64,000 nucleotides of DNA. Source: Halomonas organivorans (lineage in GTDB: Bacteria > Pseudomonadota > Gammaproteobacteria > Pseudomonadales > Halomonadaceae). The stretch lies in NCBI RefSeq assembly GCF_014192055.1, contig NZ_JACHXM010000002.1, positions 62,001 through 126,000 on the forward strand, written 5' to 3'. The position numbers and the translations under genes were made by a program. How positions within the stretch are numbered: the stretch's first letter is position 1; the number at the start of each line of letters is the position of its first letter. A model generated the notes under the pieces. It ran no database searches, had not been told where the DNA came from, and worked only from the letters and a program-made list of their open reading frames with translations. This document shows, piece after piece, positions 45,962 to 54,916 of this stretch.

Positions 45962-47674
45962 ATGCCCACGCCCTTGACGACGCCGCGCTACCCCGACAGC
46001 CAGGACATCCTGGACAAGCTGCGTTTCCTGCCCAGCGAGGGGCAGATATGGCTTGGCGAGCAGCGCATGCTGCTGCTGCAGGTCCAGACCATGGCCACGT
46101 TCCGCCAGGAGATCGTCAACACCATGGGCATGCAGCGCGCGCGCAGCTTCTTCATGCGCCTGGGCTACCATGCCGGCCTCCAGGATGCCGAGCTGGCCCG
46201 GTCGGTGCGCGGCCAGGAGATGTCGGTGGAGGATGGCTTTCTCACCGGGCCCCAGCTGCACGCGCTACGTGGCCTGGTGAAGGTGGTGCCCATCGCCCTG
46301 GATATCGATCCCCGTAGTGGCCACTTCTATGGCGAATTCGAGTGGCAGGACTCCTACGAAGTGAGCATCTCCCAGCACATCTTCGGCCCGCTCAAGGAGC
46401 CGGTATGCTGGCTGCAACTGGGCTATGCCTGCGCCTATTCCAGCCAGTTCCTCGGCCAGGAGATCCAGTATCGCGAGGTGGAGTGCCGGGGCTGCGGCGA
46501 CGCACGCTGCCGCATCGTCGGCAAGCCGGCCCGGGAATGGGAGGATCACGAGGCCTTCGCCGAACTGTTCCGCGAGGACCCGCTGATCGACGAACTCTAC
46601 GAACTGCAGTCGCGCATCGCCTACCTGGAGGACGACATCGCTCGTCACCAGGGCGAGGAACGGTATCGCCCCATCGGCCAGTCTCCCGCCTTCCTGGGCG
46701 CCCTGGATCTGATCGACCGCGCCGCCCGCTCCGAGGTGCCGATCCTGCTGCTCGGCGAAACCGGTACCGGCAAGGAGATCCTCGCCCACCGCGCCCACCA
46801 GCAGAGCGAGCGCGCCAACGAACCCTTCGTGGCGGTCAACTGCGCGGCGATTCCGCCCGAGCTGATCGAGTCGGAGCTGTTCGGCGTCGCGAAAGGCGCC
46901 TACACCGGTGCCGTGCAATCCCGTGTCGGACGCTTCGAACGCGCCCACGGCGGCACCCTGTTCCTCGACGAGCTCGCCGAGCTCTCGCCACGGGCCCAGG
47001 CCGCCCTGCTGCGAGTGCTGCAGGATAAGCAGATCGAGCGAGTCGGCGGCCAGGCCAGTTACCATGTCGACGTCCGCATCGTCGCCGCCACCCACGGCGA
47101 TCTCACCGAGCGCGTCCAGGACGGTCGCTTCCGCGCCGACCTGTTTTTCCGGCTCAATGCCTATCCGGTGACGATCCCGCCATTGCGCGACCGGCGCGAC
47201 GACATGCCGCTACTCGCCGAGCACTTCCTGGCGCGGTTCGAGCAACACTACCGCCTCAAGACGCTGGGCTTCACCGACCAGGCCCTGGCGGCCATGCGCC
47301 GCCACGACTGGCCGGGCAATATTCGTGAACTTCAGAACACCATCGAGCGCGGCGTGATCCTGACCGGCGAGGGCCACCCGGTCGGCGAGCAGGCGCTGTT
47401 CGGTCAGCAGCCAGCCGTGGCACGCGGGCAGGTGCTTGGCGACAGCGGTCATCTCATCCAGGCCGTCGATGACGCGGCCACTGGCGATGCGCTGGAAGCG
47501 CTGTGCGGCAGCATCCTGGAAGGCGGCATCGCCCTGGAAGCCCTGGAGGAAGCCCTGCTGGAACGCGCCTACCGCGACGCCAACGGCAACGTCTCGGCGG
47601 CGGCACGACGCCTGGGCCTGAGCCGGGCCGCGCTGGACTATCGATTGAAGAAGCGCCAGATCAGCGATCGCTGA
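45962..47674 (+). CDS. dmpR: Sigma-54-dependent phenol-responsive activator (DmpR/MopR type)
   Basis: A 570-residue enhancer-binding protein. Residues 1-210 are the XylR_N/V4R phenol sensor: H100 and W128 align with the MopR phenol-contact pair (H106, W134) and C149, E172, C175 and C183 with its zinc site. A linker follows (211-233), then the AAA+ ATPase with Walker A GETGTGKE (265-272), the sigma-54 contact loop GAYTGA (312-317; F to Y variant of GAFTGA) and Walker B region LFLDELAEL, and a C-terminal Fis HTH. Start 45962 is chosen because GAGAGA precedes it and MopR-like sequence begins there. Confidence 0.94.
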   Translation: MPTPLTTPRYPDSQDILDKLRFLPSEGQIWLGEQRMLLLQVQTMATFRQEIVNTMGMQRARSFFMRLGYHAGLQDAELARSVRGQEMSVEDGFLTGPQLHALRGLVKVVPIALDIDPRSGHFYGEFEWQDSYEVSISQHIFGPLKEPVCWLQLGYACAYSSQFLGQEIQYREVECRGCGDARCRIVGKPAREWEDHEAFAELFREDPLIDELYELQSRIAYLEDDIARHQGEERYRPIGQSPAFLGALDLIDRAARSEVPILLLGETGTGKEILAHRAHQQSERANEPFVAVNCAAIPPELIESELFGVAKGAYTGAVQSRVGRFERAHGGTLFLDELAELSPRAQAALLRVLQDKQIERVGGQASYHVDVRIVAATHGDLTERVQDGRFRADLFFRLNAYPVTIPPLRDRRDDMPLLAEHFLARFEQHYRLKTLGFTDQALAAMRRHDWPGNIRELQNTIERGVILTGEGHPVGEQALFGQQPAVARGQVLGDSGHLIQAVDDAATGDALEALCGSILEGGIALEALEEALLERAYRDANGNVSAAARRLGLSRAALDYRLKKRQISDR

Positions 47675-47886
47675 TCCGCCCTGGGGCGCAGCCGCTCGCA
47701 GGGCAGTCACCGAACCTTCATGGCAGCGTCACCGCATCGTCACCCGTCTCGACGACACTGATCCTGCCCAAGACGGGACCGGCAAGGGACACTGCCATAC
47801 GCTTCGCCAGGGATGCCAGGGGCAGGATGCCCCTCAGGGACGCCGATCTCGGCATCGGGACGATGCCCAGGGAGGATGGAGATGTC

Positions 47887-47915
47887 GCCACGACGCCCCG
47901 CGTCGTGGCGTTTTT
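47887..47915 (+). terminator. Intrinsic terminator downstream of dmpR
   Basis: A 10-bp perfect stem (GCCACGACGC, loop CCC, complement) followed by GTTTTT. It lies 212 bp after the dmpR stop and 58 bp before psiE. The region between (47675-47886) has no credible gene; a tiny frame starting at ATG 47881 runs through the hairpin. Confidence 0.85.
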
Positions 47916-47972
47916 CGTCGCGCACGCCAGACTGAGGAGGCAGAGAGTCCCTAGCCCGTCAGGAGTGACGCC

Positions 47973-48452
47973 ATGAGCATCGAGCCCGACACCGCCAAGG
48001 AAAAGCGCCCCCAGCTACTCCACGACGAACTGCCCAAGGAACACGATGATCCGCTGATCGGGATGCTGCATCGCGTTATCCGCGTCGGCGTCAAGGTGCT
48101 CGCGATCCTGATGGTGTTCGTGATCCTGTGGGGCATCTTCGACGTCGTCTACGTTCTCTACCAGCAGCTTTCCTCGCCTCCCATCCTGTTGCTCGAGGTC
48201 GGCGACATCTTCCGGCTGTTCGGCGCCTTCATGGTGGTGCTGATCGCCATCGAGATCTTCATCAACATTCGCCTCTACCTCGGCACCAGCGTGCTGCCCA
48301 TCCAGTTGGTCATCGCCACCGCGCTGATGGCCATTGCCCGGAAGGTGATCGTGCTGGACATCGAGACCGTCTCGGCCGAATACGTCCTGGCCATCGCCGC
48401 CGTGGTCCTGGCGCTGGGCGTCACCCACTGGCTGGTGGCCCGCAAGCACTAG
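47973..48452 (+). CDS. PsiE-family membrane protein
   Basis: A 159-residue protein with four hydrophobic helices (about 38-62, 72-95, 103-122, 133-155) and a polar N-terminus, the layout of the phosphate-starvation-inducible PsiE family. Function is unknown in the family. It is a single-gene unit; no Pho box could be recognised by eye. Convergent with the aminotransferase gene. Confidence 0.85.
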   Translation: MSIEPDTAKEKRPQLLHDELPKEHDDPLIGMLHRVIRVGVKVLAILMVFVILWGIFDVVYVLYQQLSSPPILLLEVGDIFRLFGAFMVVLIAIEIFINIRLYLGTSVLPIQLVIATALMAIARKVIVLDIETVSAEYVLAIAAVVLALGVTHWLVARKH

Positions 48453-48507
48453 TGTCTTGATATGCCTTACCCGAGCCAACCGCGGCAACAGCACTCCCCC
48501 AGTGGGT

Positions 48508-49479
48508 TCAGGCGGGCGTCAGCCAGTCGGCGAAGGCCGCCAGGTCGTCGCCAAGATCGCCTCGGGTGACGCGGCGATAGAGCCGCTGCAGCCGAGCGGT
48601 CACCGAGTCTTGGGCAATCGGCTCGCCGGGGGGCGGCGCTCCCGCCCGCGCCCCGATATGCCGGCCGTCCAGCTCGCGCAGCGGCAGGATCTCGGCGGCG
48701 GTGCCGGTGAGGAAGGCCTCGTCGGCGACATACAGCTCATCCCGGGTGATCCGCCGCTCCACCACCTCGAGCCCCAGCACCTCGCGGGCCAGGCGTATGA
48801 CGCTGTCGCGGGTGATGCCCTGCAGGCAGGAGGTGATCTCCGGGGTATGCAGGGCACCGTCGCGCAGCAGGAAGACGTTGGCCGCCGAGGCCTCGGCCAC
48901 ATACCCTTCGGGGTCGAGCATCAGGGTCTCGTCGAAGCCCGCCTTCACCGCGGTGTTGAGCGCCAGCATCGAGTTCACGTAGTGGCCGTTGGTCTTGGCC
49001 CGGCACAGGCTGATATTGACGTGGTGGCGTGCCCAGGAGGAGGTCAGCGCCCGCAGGCCAACGCTCGACGCCTCCGGGGAAACATAGTCGCCGAGGTCCC
49101 AGGCGGCGATCATCACGTGGCTGGTCAACCCCTTGGCACGCAGGCCAAGCCCCTCGGCGCCCAGATAGACGGTCGGCTTGAGATAGGCGTTGGCCAGGCC
49201 GTTGCGCGTCAGGCACTCGCGCTGGGCCGTGATCAGGGTCTCGGCATTGCAAGATAACGGTATATCCAGGGCATGAGCACTATCCAGAAGCCGCCGGGTA
49301 TGCTCGGCGACCCGAAACAAGGCCGGGCGCCCATCCGGCCCCCGATAGGCACGCACGCCCTCGAAACAGCCCATGCCATAGTGCAGGGTGTGGGTCAGCA
49401 GATGGGTACCGGCCTCGCGCCAGGGCAGCCAGTCGCCGTCCCGCCATAGCCAGCCGTCGCGGTCGTATAGGGGCGTCAT
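48508..49479 (-). CDS. Class IV (branched-chain type) aminotransferase
   Basis: A 323-residue fold-type IV PLP aminotransferase, IlvE-like. The PLP lysine is K162 in RAKTNGHYVNSMLA; HTLHYGMGCFEGVRAY and FLTGTAAEILPL are typical. IlvE acts on branched-chain amino acids, but its place as last gene of the TRAP/HDAC/OCD operon and its ATGA overlap with the amidohydrolase gene suggest a catabolic role on the imported compound. A housekeeping ilvE may exist elsewhere. Confidence 0.88.
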   Translation of the reverse strand: MTPLYDRDGWLWRDGDWLPWREAGTHLLTHTLHYGMGCFEGVRAYRGPDGRPALFRVAEHTRRLLDSAHALDIPLSCNAETLITAQRECLTRNGLANAYLKPTVYLGAEGLGLRAKGLTSHVMIAAWDLGDYVSPEASSVGLRALTSSWARHHVNISLCRAKTNGHYVNSMLALNTAVKAGFDETLMLDPEGYVAEASAANVFLLRDGALHTPEITSCLQGITRDSVIRLAREVLGLEVVERRITRDELYVADEAFLTGTAAEILPLRELDGRHIGARAGAPPPGEPIAQDSVTARLQRLYRRVTRGDLGDDLAAFADWLTPA

Positions 49480-50627
49480 GGGATTCTCTCGTCGGGGGGA
49501 GGATGGGCGAACCAGCGTTCGCGCCAGTCGTCGATCAGTGCCCGCTGATGGGGCTGCAGGGCCTGGTAACCCCAGGCGGCGATCTCGTCGTTCTGCGGGT
49601 CGGGCACGGCGGTCTCGCTGCACGCCAGCGCCTCTATCACCGCGTGTCCGCAGAACGGTACGTAGCCTTCCGAGTAGCCGCCCTCGTGAATCATCACCAG
49701 CCGCCCCCCGCAGACCCGCTCGGCCAGCGCCATGAGACCGCGGGTCATCTCGCCGAAGGCCCGGCCGTTGAGCAGCATCTTGCCCAGCGGATCCTTGGCG
49801 CAGGCGTCATAGCCGCAGGCGACCACGATCAGCTCGGGTCGGAAGGCCTCGAGAGCCGGTAGTACCAGGGTTTCCATGGCATGGGCATAGGCCCCCAGGC
49901 CGCAGCCCGGCGGCAGCGGCAGGTTCAGGCAGGCGCCCTGCCCCGCTTCCTCGCCCTGCTCTTCGAAGGCGCCGGTATCCAGTGGAAAGTTGCCGGCCTG
50001 GTGGATCGATACCGTCAGGACCTCGGAATCGGTGTAGAAGGCCGACTGCTGGCCGTTGCCGTGGTGGACGTCCCAGTCGAGGATCGCCACTCGCCCCACC
50101 TGGCCGAGGGCCCTGGCGCGCATCACCGCCACCGGGATGTTGCCCAGCAGGCAGAAGCCACGCCCCTGGTCGGCCTCGGCGTGATGACCCGGCGGCCGGC
50201 ACAGCGCATAGGCGTTGGCCAGCTCGCCGGTGGCCACCGCCTCGACCGCCGCCACGGCAAGCCCGGCCGACTGGCACGCCGCCGCCAGGCTGCCCGGCGT
50301 ATAGGGCGCGCAGTCGCCTGACTCGCCGCCCCGATCACGATCGCCAGCCGCCAGGGCATCCAGATAGCGCGCGGTATGGAAGCGCTCGAGGTCCTCCCGC
50401 GTGGCGGGCGGCGCCTTGCGCACCGCGAGCTCATCGATCAGCCCCGAGACCTCGAGCAGGTTCTTGAGCCGCCGCTTGCTCTCCGCACTCTCCGAGGCGG
50501 GTTGGGGCTGGCGAAATTCGCCCGGGGACGCGAACACCCCGATGGCGCCGGGATCGTGCCAGAAGCAGCGTTCGTGCCAGAAGAAGCCCGTGACAGGACG
50601 CGCCGCGCCCGGCGTCTGGTGCGTCAT
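49476..50627 (-). CDS. Histone-deacetylase-family amidohydrolase 1
   Basis: A 383-residue zinc amidohydrolase of the arginase/deacetylase fold. Metal ligands are D186 and H188 (LDWDVHHGNG) and D274 (CGYDACAKDP); the general-base pair is H148-H149 in RPPGHHAE, and HEGGYSEGY supplies the catalytic Tyr region. In bacteria such enzymes remove acyl groups from polyamines or other amines. Overlaps neighbours on both sides by four bases. It differs clearly from the second amidohydrolase in the operon, suggesting different steps or substrates. Confidence 0.88.
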   Translation of the reverse strand: MTHQTPGAARPVTGFFWHERCFWHDPGAIGVFASPGEFRQPQPASESAESKRRLKNLLEVSGLIDELAVRKAPPATREDLERFHTARYLDALAAGDRDRGGESGDCAPYTPGSLAAACQSAGLAVAAVEAVATGELANAYALCRPPGHHAEADQGRGFCLLGNIPVAVMRARALGQVGRVAILDWDVHHGNGQQSAFYTDSEVLTVSIHQAGNFPLDTGAFEEQGEEAGQGACLNLPLPPGCGLGAYAHAMETLVLPALEAFRPELIVVACGYDACAKDPLGKMLLNGRAFGEMTRGLMALAERVCGGRLVMIHEGGYSEGYVPFCGHAVIEALACSETAVPDPQNDEIAAWGYQALQPHQRALIDDWRERWFAHPPPDERIP

Positions 50628-51565
50628 GGGCTCGCCTCCTGGCGCTCCCAGACCTCGATGGCGGCCGCCAGGTCCTCCAGCGAGGCACCCACCGACTTGA
50701 ACACCGTGATGGCCTGATCGCCACTGCGGCCGGGCTTTCGACCATCCAGCAGTTCAGCCAGCTCACCGCGCAGCGCGTCGAAGGCGAAGGCGCCCTCGTC
50801 CACGGCCTGGAGGATATCGCCGGCCTCGCCCCGGGCCCCGGCATAGGTGTCGACGAACACCTCGCCGCGGCGCAGGCACTCGGCATCGGTCTCACGCATG
50901 GTCGGCCGGAAGGCGCCGATCAGGTCGAGATGGGTGCCCGGCGACAGCCAGTCACCGCGAATCAGCGGTTCGCTGGACAGCGTCACGCAGCTGATCAGAT
51001 CGGCCTCACGGGCCGCCGCCTCCAGGTCGGTGACCGCCGCGGTATCGAAGCGATCCGCGTACTCCGCAGCCAGGCGCTCGGCCTTGTCGGGATGCCGGCC
51101 CCAGATGCGTACCCGGCGAATCGGCCGCACCGCCGCGTGAGCTTCGATGACCATCGGCGCCAGCTTGCCGGTGCCCACCACCAGCAGTGACTCGGCGTCC
51201 GCCCGGGCCAGTTCGCGTGCCGCCAGGGCCGAGGCCGCGGCGGTGCGACGACGGGTCAGCTCGCTGCCGTCGATACAGGCCAGCGGTCGACCATGCTCCC
51301 CCTCGCTGAGCAGGTAGACGCCGGCAATCGCCGGCAAGCCGTGGTCGGCGTTCTGGGGAAAGACGTTGACCATCTTCACCCCGATGTAGCCGGCTCGCTC
51401 CCAGGCCGGCATCAGCAGCAGCGTGGCTTCACCGTCGGGTCGGTGCATGGCGTGATGGTGCCGCGGCGGCGACTCCACCCCCTCGCGGAACGTGGCGGCC
51501 AGCCGTTCCACCAGCGCCGGCCAGGCCAGCGCCGCCGCCACGCTATCGGCGTCGATGATGCGCAT
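50624..51565 (-). CDS. Ornithine cyclodeaminase/mu-crystallin-family protein
   Basis: A 313-residue NAD(P)-binding protein. The substrate lysine region is IGVKMVNVFPQN at about 61-72, the Rossmann motif VVGTGKLAPM at about 128-137, and DLIGAFRPTMRETD is the family acid loop. Members include ornithine cyclodeaminase, alanine dehydrogenase, and imine reductases such as delta1-pyrroline-2-carboxylate reductase. Next to RidA and an aminotransferase an imine/enamine substrate is plausible. The exact reaction is unknown. Confidence 0.85.
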   Translation of the reverse strand: MRIIDADSVAAALAWPALVERLAATFREGVESPPRHHHAMHRPDGEATLLLMPAWERAGYIGVKMVNVFPQNADHGLPAIAGVYLLSEGEHGRPLACIDGSELTRRRTAAASALAARELARADAESLLVVGTGKLAPMVIEAHAAVRPIRRVRIWGRHPDKAERLAAEYADRFDTAAVTDLEAAAREADLISCVTLSSEPLIRGDWLSPGTHLDLIGAFRPTMRETDAECLRRGEVFVDTYAGARGEAGDILQAVDEGAFAFDALRGELAELLDGRKPGRSGDQAITVFKSVGASLEDLAAAIEVWERQEASP

Positions 51566-51566
51566 G

Positions 51567-51923
51567 TCAGGCCTCCGGCAGCGCGGCCACGACCATGATC
51601 TCGACCTTCCACTCGGGCTTGGCCAGCTGGGCCTCGACGGCGGCCCTCACCGGCGGACGGCCAGGCGCGACCCAGGCATCCCAGGCGGCGTTCATCTCGG
51701 CGAACTCGCTCATGCTGGTCACCCAGATCTGTGCCGAGACCAAGTGTTCCTTGGAGGTGCCGGCCTTGGCCAGCAGTTCGTCGATGCGCGCCAGCACCTG
51801 CTCGGTCTGGCCACGCATGCCCGCGCTGGCGTCGGTAGGCACCTGGCCGGCCAGGTAGACGGTACCGCGGTGGACGACGATCTGACTCATGCGCTCGTTG
51901 CTGTCGTGATGGCTGAGGCTCAT
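51567..51923 (-). CDS. RidA-family enamine/imine deaminase
   Basis: A 118-residue YjgF/YER057c/UK114-family protein. VYLAGQVPTDASAGMRGQTEQVLARIDELL and AQIWVTSMSEFAEMN match the RidA group II-like type; the canonical catalytic Arg of RidA (near residue 105) is not evident (WKVEIMVVAAL), so deaminase activity is uncertain. It starts 42 bp after the second amidohydrolase gene and abuts the OCD-family gene. Confidence 0.87.
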   Translation of the reverse strand: MSLSHHDSNERMSQIVVHRGTVYLAGQVPTDASAGMRGQTEQVLARIDELLAKAGTSKEHLVSAQIWVTSMSEFAEMNAAWDAWVAPGRPPVRAAVEAQLAKPEWKVEIMVVAALPEA

Positions 51924-51965
51924 GGCGTGTCTCTCTCTTCAACTCAGTCTCTGTTGGCGGCGCCC

Positions 51966-53000
51966 TCAGGCGCCTTGAAAGCCGCCCATGAAGGCGGCCA
52001 GGTTATGGCTCAGGTGCACGGTGGGATAGCCCCCTTCCTGTACCAGCACCGTAGGCAGGTCGAGCGCCGCCAGGCGTCGTCCCACCCCAGAAAAATCGGC
52101 GGTGTCCAGGGCCAGGCCGGCCAGGGGGTCCGCCCGGTGGGCATCCAGGCCCAGGGCCACCACCAGCACCGCGGGGCGGAACTCGACGAGGCGTTCGATC
52201 AGGGTATCCAGGGCCACCAGGAATGCCTCTCCATCGCTGCCCACCGGCAGCGGCAGATTGACGTTGGCACCCAGCCCCGCACCCTCGCCGGTCTCGTCGG
52301 CGCCGCCCCAGAAGAACGGATAGAAGTCGGCCGGGTCGGCGTGAAGCGACCCGGTCCAGACATCGCCGTCGGCGTAGAAGATATCCTGGGTGCCGTTGCC
52401 GTGATGCAGGTCCACGTCGAGGATCGCCACCCGGGGAAAGCGCTCGCGCAGCAGCGTCGCCGCCAGCGCGGCGTTGTTGAGGAAGCAGAAGCCGCCGGCG
52501 CGTTCGGGGCCGGCATGGTGGCCGGGCGGCCGGCACAGCGCATAGGCGACGCGCTCGCCGCCGGCCACCGCCTCGGCGGCCGCCTGGGCGGTAGCCGCAC
52601 TGGCCAGGATGCCGGCGAAGCTGTCGGCGGTGATCGGGCAGGCCATGTCGTGCAGGTGCCAGCCGGCCTGCCCCACCGGATGGCGCGGGTAATGGTGGCC
52701 GCCGCCACACGGATGCACGTTGGGCGCGACGATCTCGGCGGCATCCGGCATCGCCTGCCAGCGCGCGTGGATGGTCTCCAGGAAGTCGAGATAGCGCGGG
52801 GTATGAATGCGTGCCAGGCGCTCGCGCAGCCGCGCACCGTCAGCCTCGGCAGGAGACGTGAGCGCGAGACCCGCTTCGGCCAACCCCTCGCTCAACAGCT
52901 CGGCTCGCACCGGCCCCTCCGGCGAGGGAGCTGGCCGGCCCCGCAGCAGGAAGGTCTCCGGAGCATGGCGCTCCTGGTCGGGATGATAGAAGAGCTTCAT
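51966..53000 (-). CDS. Acetylpolyamine amidohydrolase-like protein 2
   Basis: A 344-residue deacetylase-fold enzyme closer to acetylpolyamine amidohydrolase (APAH): it begins MKLFYHPDQ and has an extended N-terminal GRPAPSPEGPVRAE segment as APAH. Zinc ligands D197, H199 (LDVDLHHGNG) and D286 (GLDAHRADP), bases H161-H162 (PPGHHAG) and QEGGYP are intact. It should hydrolyse an N-acyl amine imported by the adjacent TRAP carrier, 21 bp upstream. Substrate is not determinable here. Confidence 0.88.
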   Translation of the reverse strand: MKLFYHPDQERHAPETFLLRGRPAPSPEGPVRAELLSEGLAEAGLALTSPAEADGARLRERLARIHTPRYLDFLETIHARWQAMPDAAEIVAPNVHPCGGGHHYPRHPVGQAGWHLHDMACPITADSFAGILASAATAQAAAEAVAGGERVAYALCRPPGHHAGPERAGGFCFLNNAALAATLLRERFPRVAILDVDLHHGNGTQDIFYADGDVWTGSLHADPADFYPFFWGGADETGEGAGLGANVNLPLPVGSDGEAFLVALDTLIERLVEFRPAVLVVALGLDAHRADPLAGLALDTADFSGVGRRLAALDLPTVLVQEGGYPTVHLSHNLAAFMGGFQGA

Positions 53001-53021
53001 GGGCCTGTCCTTGTCACGGGC

Positions 53022-54299
53022 TCAGTCGAGCAGCGAGGGTATCCAGGTGGACAGCGACGGGAACACCGCCAGCAGCACCACCACCGAGATGAAGGCCGCG
53101 TAGAACGGCAGCGAGGCGACGATCGCCCGTTCATAGGGCACTTCGGCAATGCGCGCCGCGGTCATCAGCGTCATCCCGACCGGCGGCGTGACGTTGGCGA
53201 TATTGAGCGTGACGATCATCACGATGGCGAAGTGCAGCGGATCGAAGCCCAGCGAGACCATGGCCGGCACTACCACCGGCCCGATCACCACCAGCGCCGG
53301 CAGCACGTCCATCACGGTGCCGAGCACGATCAGCAGCAGGCACACCAGCATGATCTGGATGAAGGGCACGTCGCTGATGGTGGTGATCATCTCGGCCGCT
53401 TCCCGGGCGATCCCCGAGCGGGTCACGAACCAGCCCAGCACCGCCGAGGTGGCCAGCAGGAAGAACACCACGCCGGAAAACTTCACCGTGGTGACCAGCG
53501 CCTGCCAGATCTTGTGCAGCGTCAGGTTCCGGTAGAAGACCATGCCGATGAAGATGGCGTAGACCGCCGCGAAGCCCGAAGCCTCGGTGATGGTGGTCAT
53601 GCCGGAGAGGATGCCGCCGAGGATGATCAACGGCACCAGCATGGCCGGCAGCGCCGAGAGAAACGCGAACACCGCGACGCGGATCGGCGTGCCGGCCTGC
53701 TTGGGATAGCCGCGCAGCCAGGCCAGCACGATGCTGGTCAGCAGCAGCGCCAGGGTCATCAGCACGCCGGGCAGGATGCCGCCGGCGAACAGGTCGATCA
53801 CCGAGATGTCGCGCAGCAGGGTGGCATAGACCACCATCACCACGCTGGGCGGGATGATCGGACCGATGATCGACGAACAGGCGGTGATCGCCGCCGCATA
53901 CTCGGCGTCGTAGCCCTGCTTCTTCATCTCCGGGATCATGATCTTGCCGATCGCCACGGTGTCGGTGATCGCCGCCCCGGTGAGGCCGGCGAAGAACAGC
54001 GACACCGTGACGTTGACGTGGGACAGCGCCCCGCGAATACGCCCGAACAGCGCGTTGTTGAACGCGATCAGCTTCTGGGTCAGCCCGCCCTGGTTCATCA
54101 GCTCGGCGGTGAAGATGAAATACGGCACGGCGATCAGCATGTAGCCGGAAACCCCGGAGAACATGCGATCGGCGATGATGCCGACCAGGCGTTCGCCGCC
54201 CAGCGAATACACGCCGGCGACCCCGGAGATGGCCATGACCACGGCCACCGGGGCCCCGATCAACAGCACCACGACGAAGGCAATGATGGCAGGGGTCAT
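53022..54299 (-). CDS. dctM: TRAP transporter large permease (second system)
   Basis: A 425-residue DctM-type permease with about 12 helices. Family segments include LLIGAPVAVVMAISGV, MLIAVPYFIFTAELMNQGG, ACSSIIGPIIPPSVVMVVY and NIANVTPPVGMTL. It overlaps the small subunit gene by four bases (ATGA). Member of the AraC-controlled amidohydrolase operon; not closely similar to the first system in the window. Confidence 0.95.
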   Translation of the reverse strand: MTPAIIAFVVVLLIGAPVAVVMAISGVAGVYSLGGERLVGIIADRMFSGVSGYMLIAVPYFIFTAELMNQGGLTQKLIAFNNALFGRIRGALSHVNVTVSLFFAGLTGAAITDTVAIGKIMIPEMKKQGYDAEYAAAITACSSIIGPIIPPSVVMVVYATLLRDISVIDLFAGGILPGVLMTLALLLTSIVLAWLRGYPKQAGTPIRVAVFAFLSALPAMLVPLIILGGILSGMTTITEASGFAAVYAIFIGMVFYRNLTLHKIWQALVTTVKFSGVVFFLLATSAVLGWFVTRSGIAREAAEMITTISDVPFIQIMLVCLLLIVLGTVMDVLPALVVIGPVVVPAMVSLGFDPLHFAIVMIVTLNIANVTPPVGMTLMTAARIAEVPYERAIVASLPFYAAFISVVVLLAVFPSLSTWIPSLLD

Positions 54300-54841
54300 G
54301 GGCGAGCCTCCTGATCATGGGAGTGGATCACTTCCTCTATCGCCGCCGACTCGTCGACGAAGTGCTCCAGCAGGCCGAAGCCCTGCACCAGGTGCAGCAG
54401 GAAGATCACGCCGGACAGCGGCACGGCGATCGCCGTCCACTTGCGGGATATCTGGATGGTGTCGGACACCATGTACACCTGGGTGGCGTTGTGGAAGAAG
54501 TCCCAGCCGTACCAGATCACCAGCAGTGCGAAACCCGCCATCACGGCGAGCGTGAGGCCGGCGCACAGCTTGACCAGCGACTCGGGCAATAGCCGCATCA
54601 GCAGGGTCATGGCCACATGCTCGCCAGCGTGCAGGGCGATGGTGGACGACAGCAGTCCGATCCACGGCAGGAACAGCCGGGCCAGCGAGTAGGTCCAGCT
54701 GAGGGCATCGCCGGTAAACAGGGTATACAGGAAGCCCGTGAAGGAGATGGCCAGCATGCCGAGGATGCAGGCCACGCACACCACGATGGCGACTCGATTG
54801 ACGACATCACTGGCCCGGCGGGCCGAGGTTAACAGGCTCAT
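54296..54841 (-). CDS. dctQ: TRAP transporter small permease (second system)
   Basis: A 181-residue four-helix membrane protein of the DctQ family, with SLARLFLPWIGLLSSTIAL between helices 2 and 3 and LSGVIFLLHLVQGF near the end. I use ATG 54841 because GGAG lies 5 bp upstream; an in-frame ATG at 54868 is possible. It is 75 bp from the binding-protein gene. Confidence 0.92.
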   Translation of the reverse strand: MSLLTSARRASDVVNRVAIVVCVACILGMLAISFTGFLYTLFTGDALSWTYSLARLFLPWIGLLSSTIALHAGEHVAMTLLMRLLPESLVKLCAGLTLAVMAGFALLVIWYGWDFFHNATQVYMVSDTIQISRKWTAIAVPLSGVIFLLHLVQGFGLLEHFVDESAAIEEVIHSHDQEARP

Positions 54842-54916
54842 AGGCGCTCCGGCGGTAGTCACTGGCATCGAAGCGACCCGCAGGTCGCCCCGATGTGCCT
54901 GGTGATCGGCGTGGGA

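Noticed and set aside
51492..54314. Very long open frame on the plus strand (940 codons) opposite the TRAP and amidohydrolase genes
   Set aside because: It is antisense to three well-recognised genes, has low-complexity His/Gln/Arg/Gly composition typical of a high-GC shadow frame, and has no family features.
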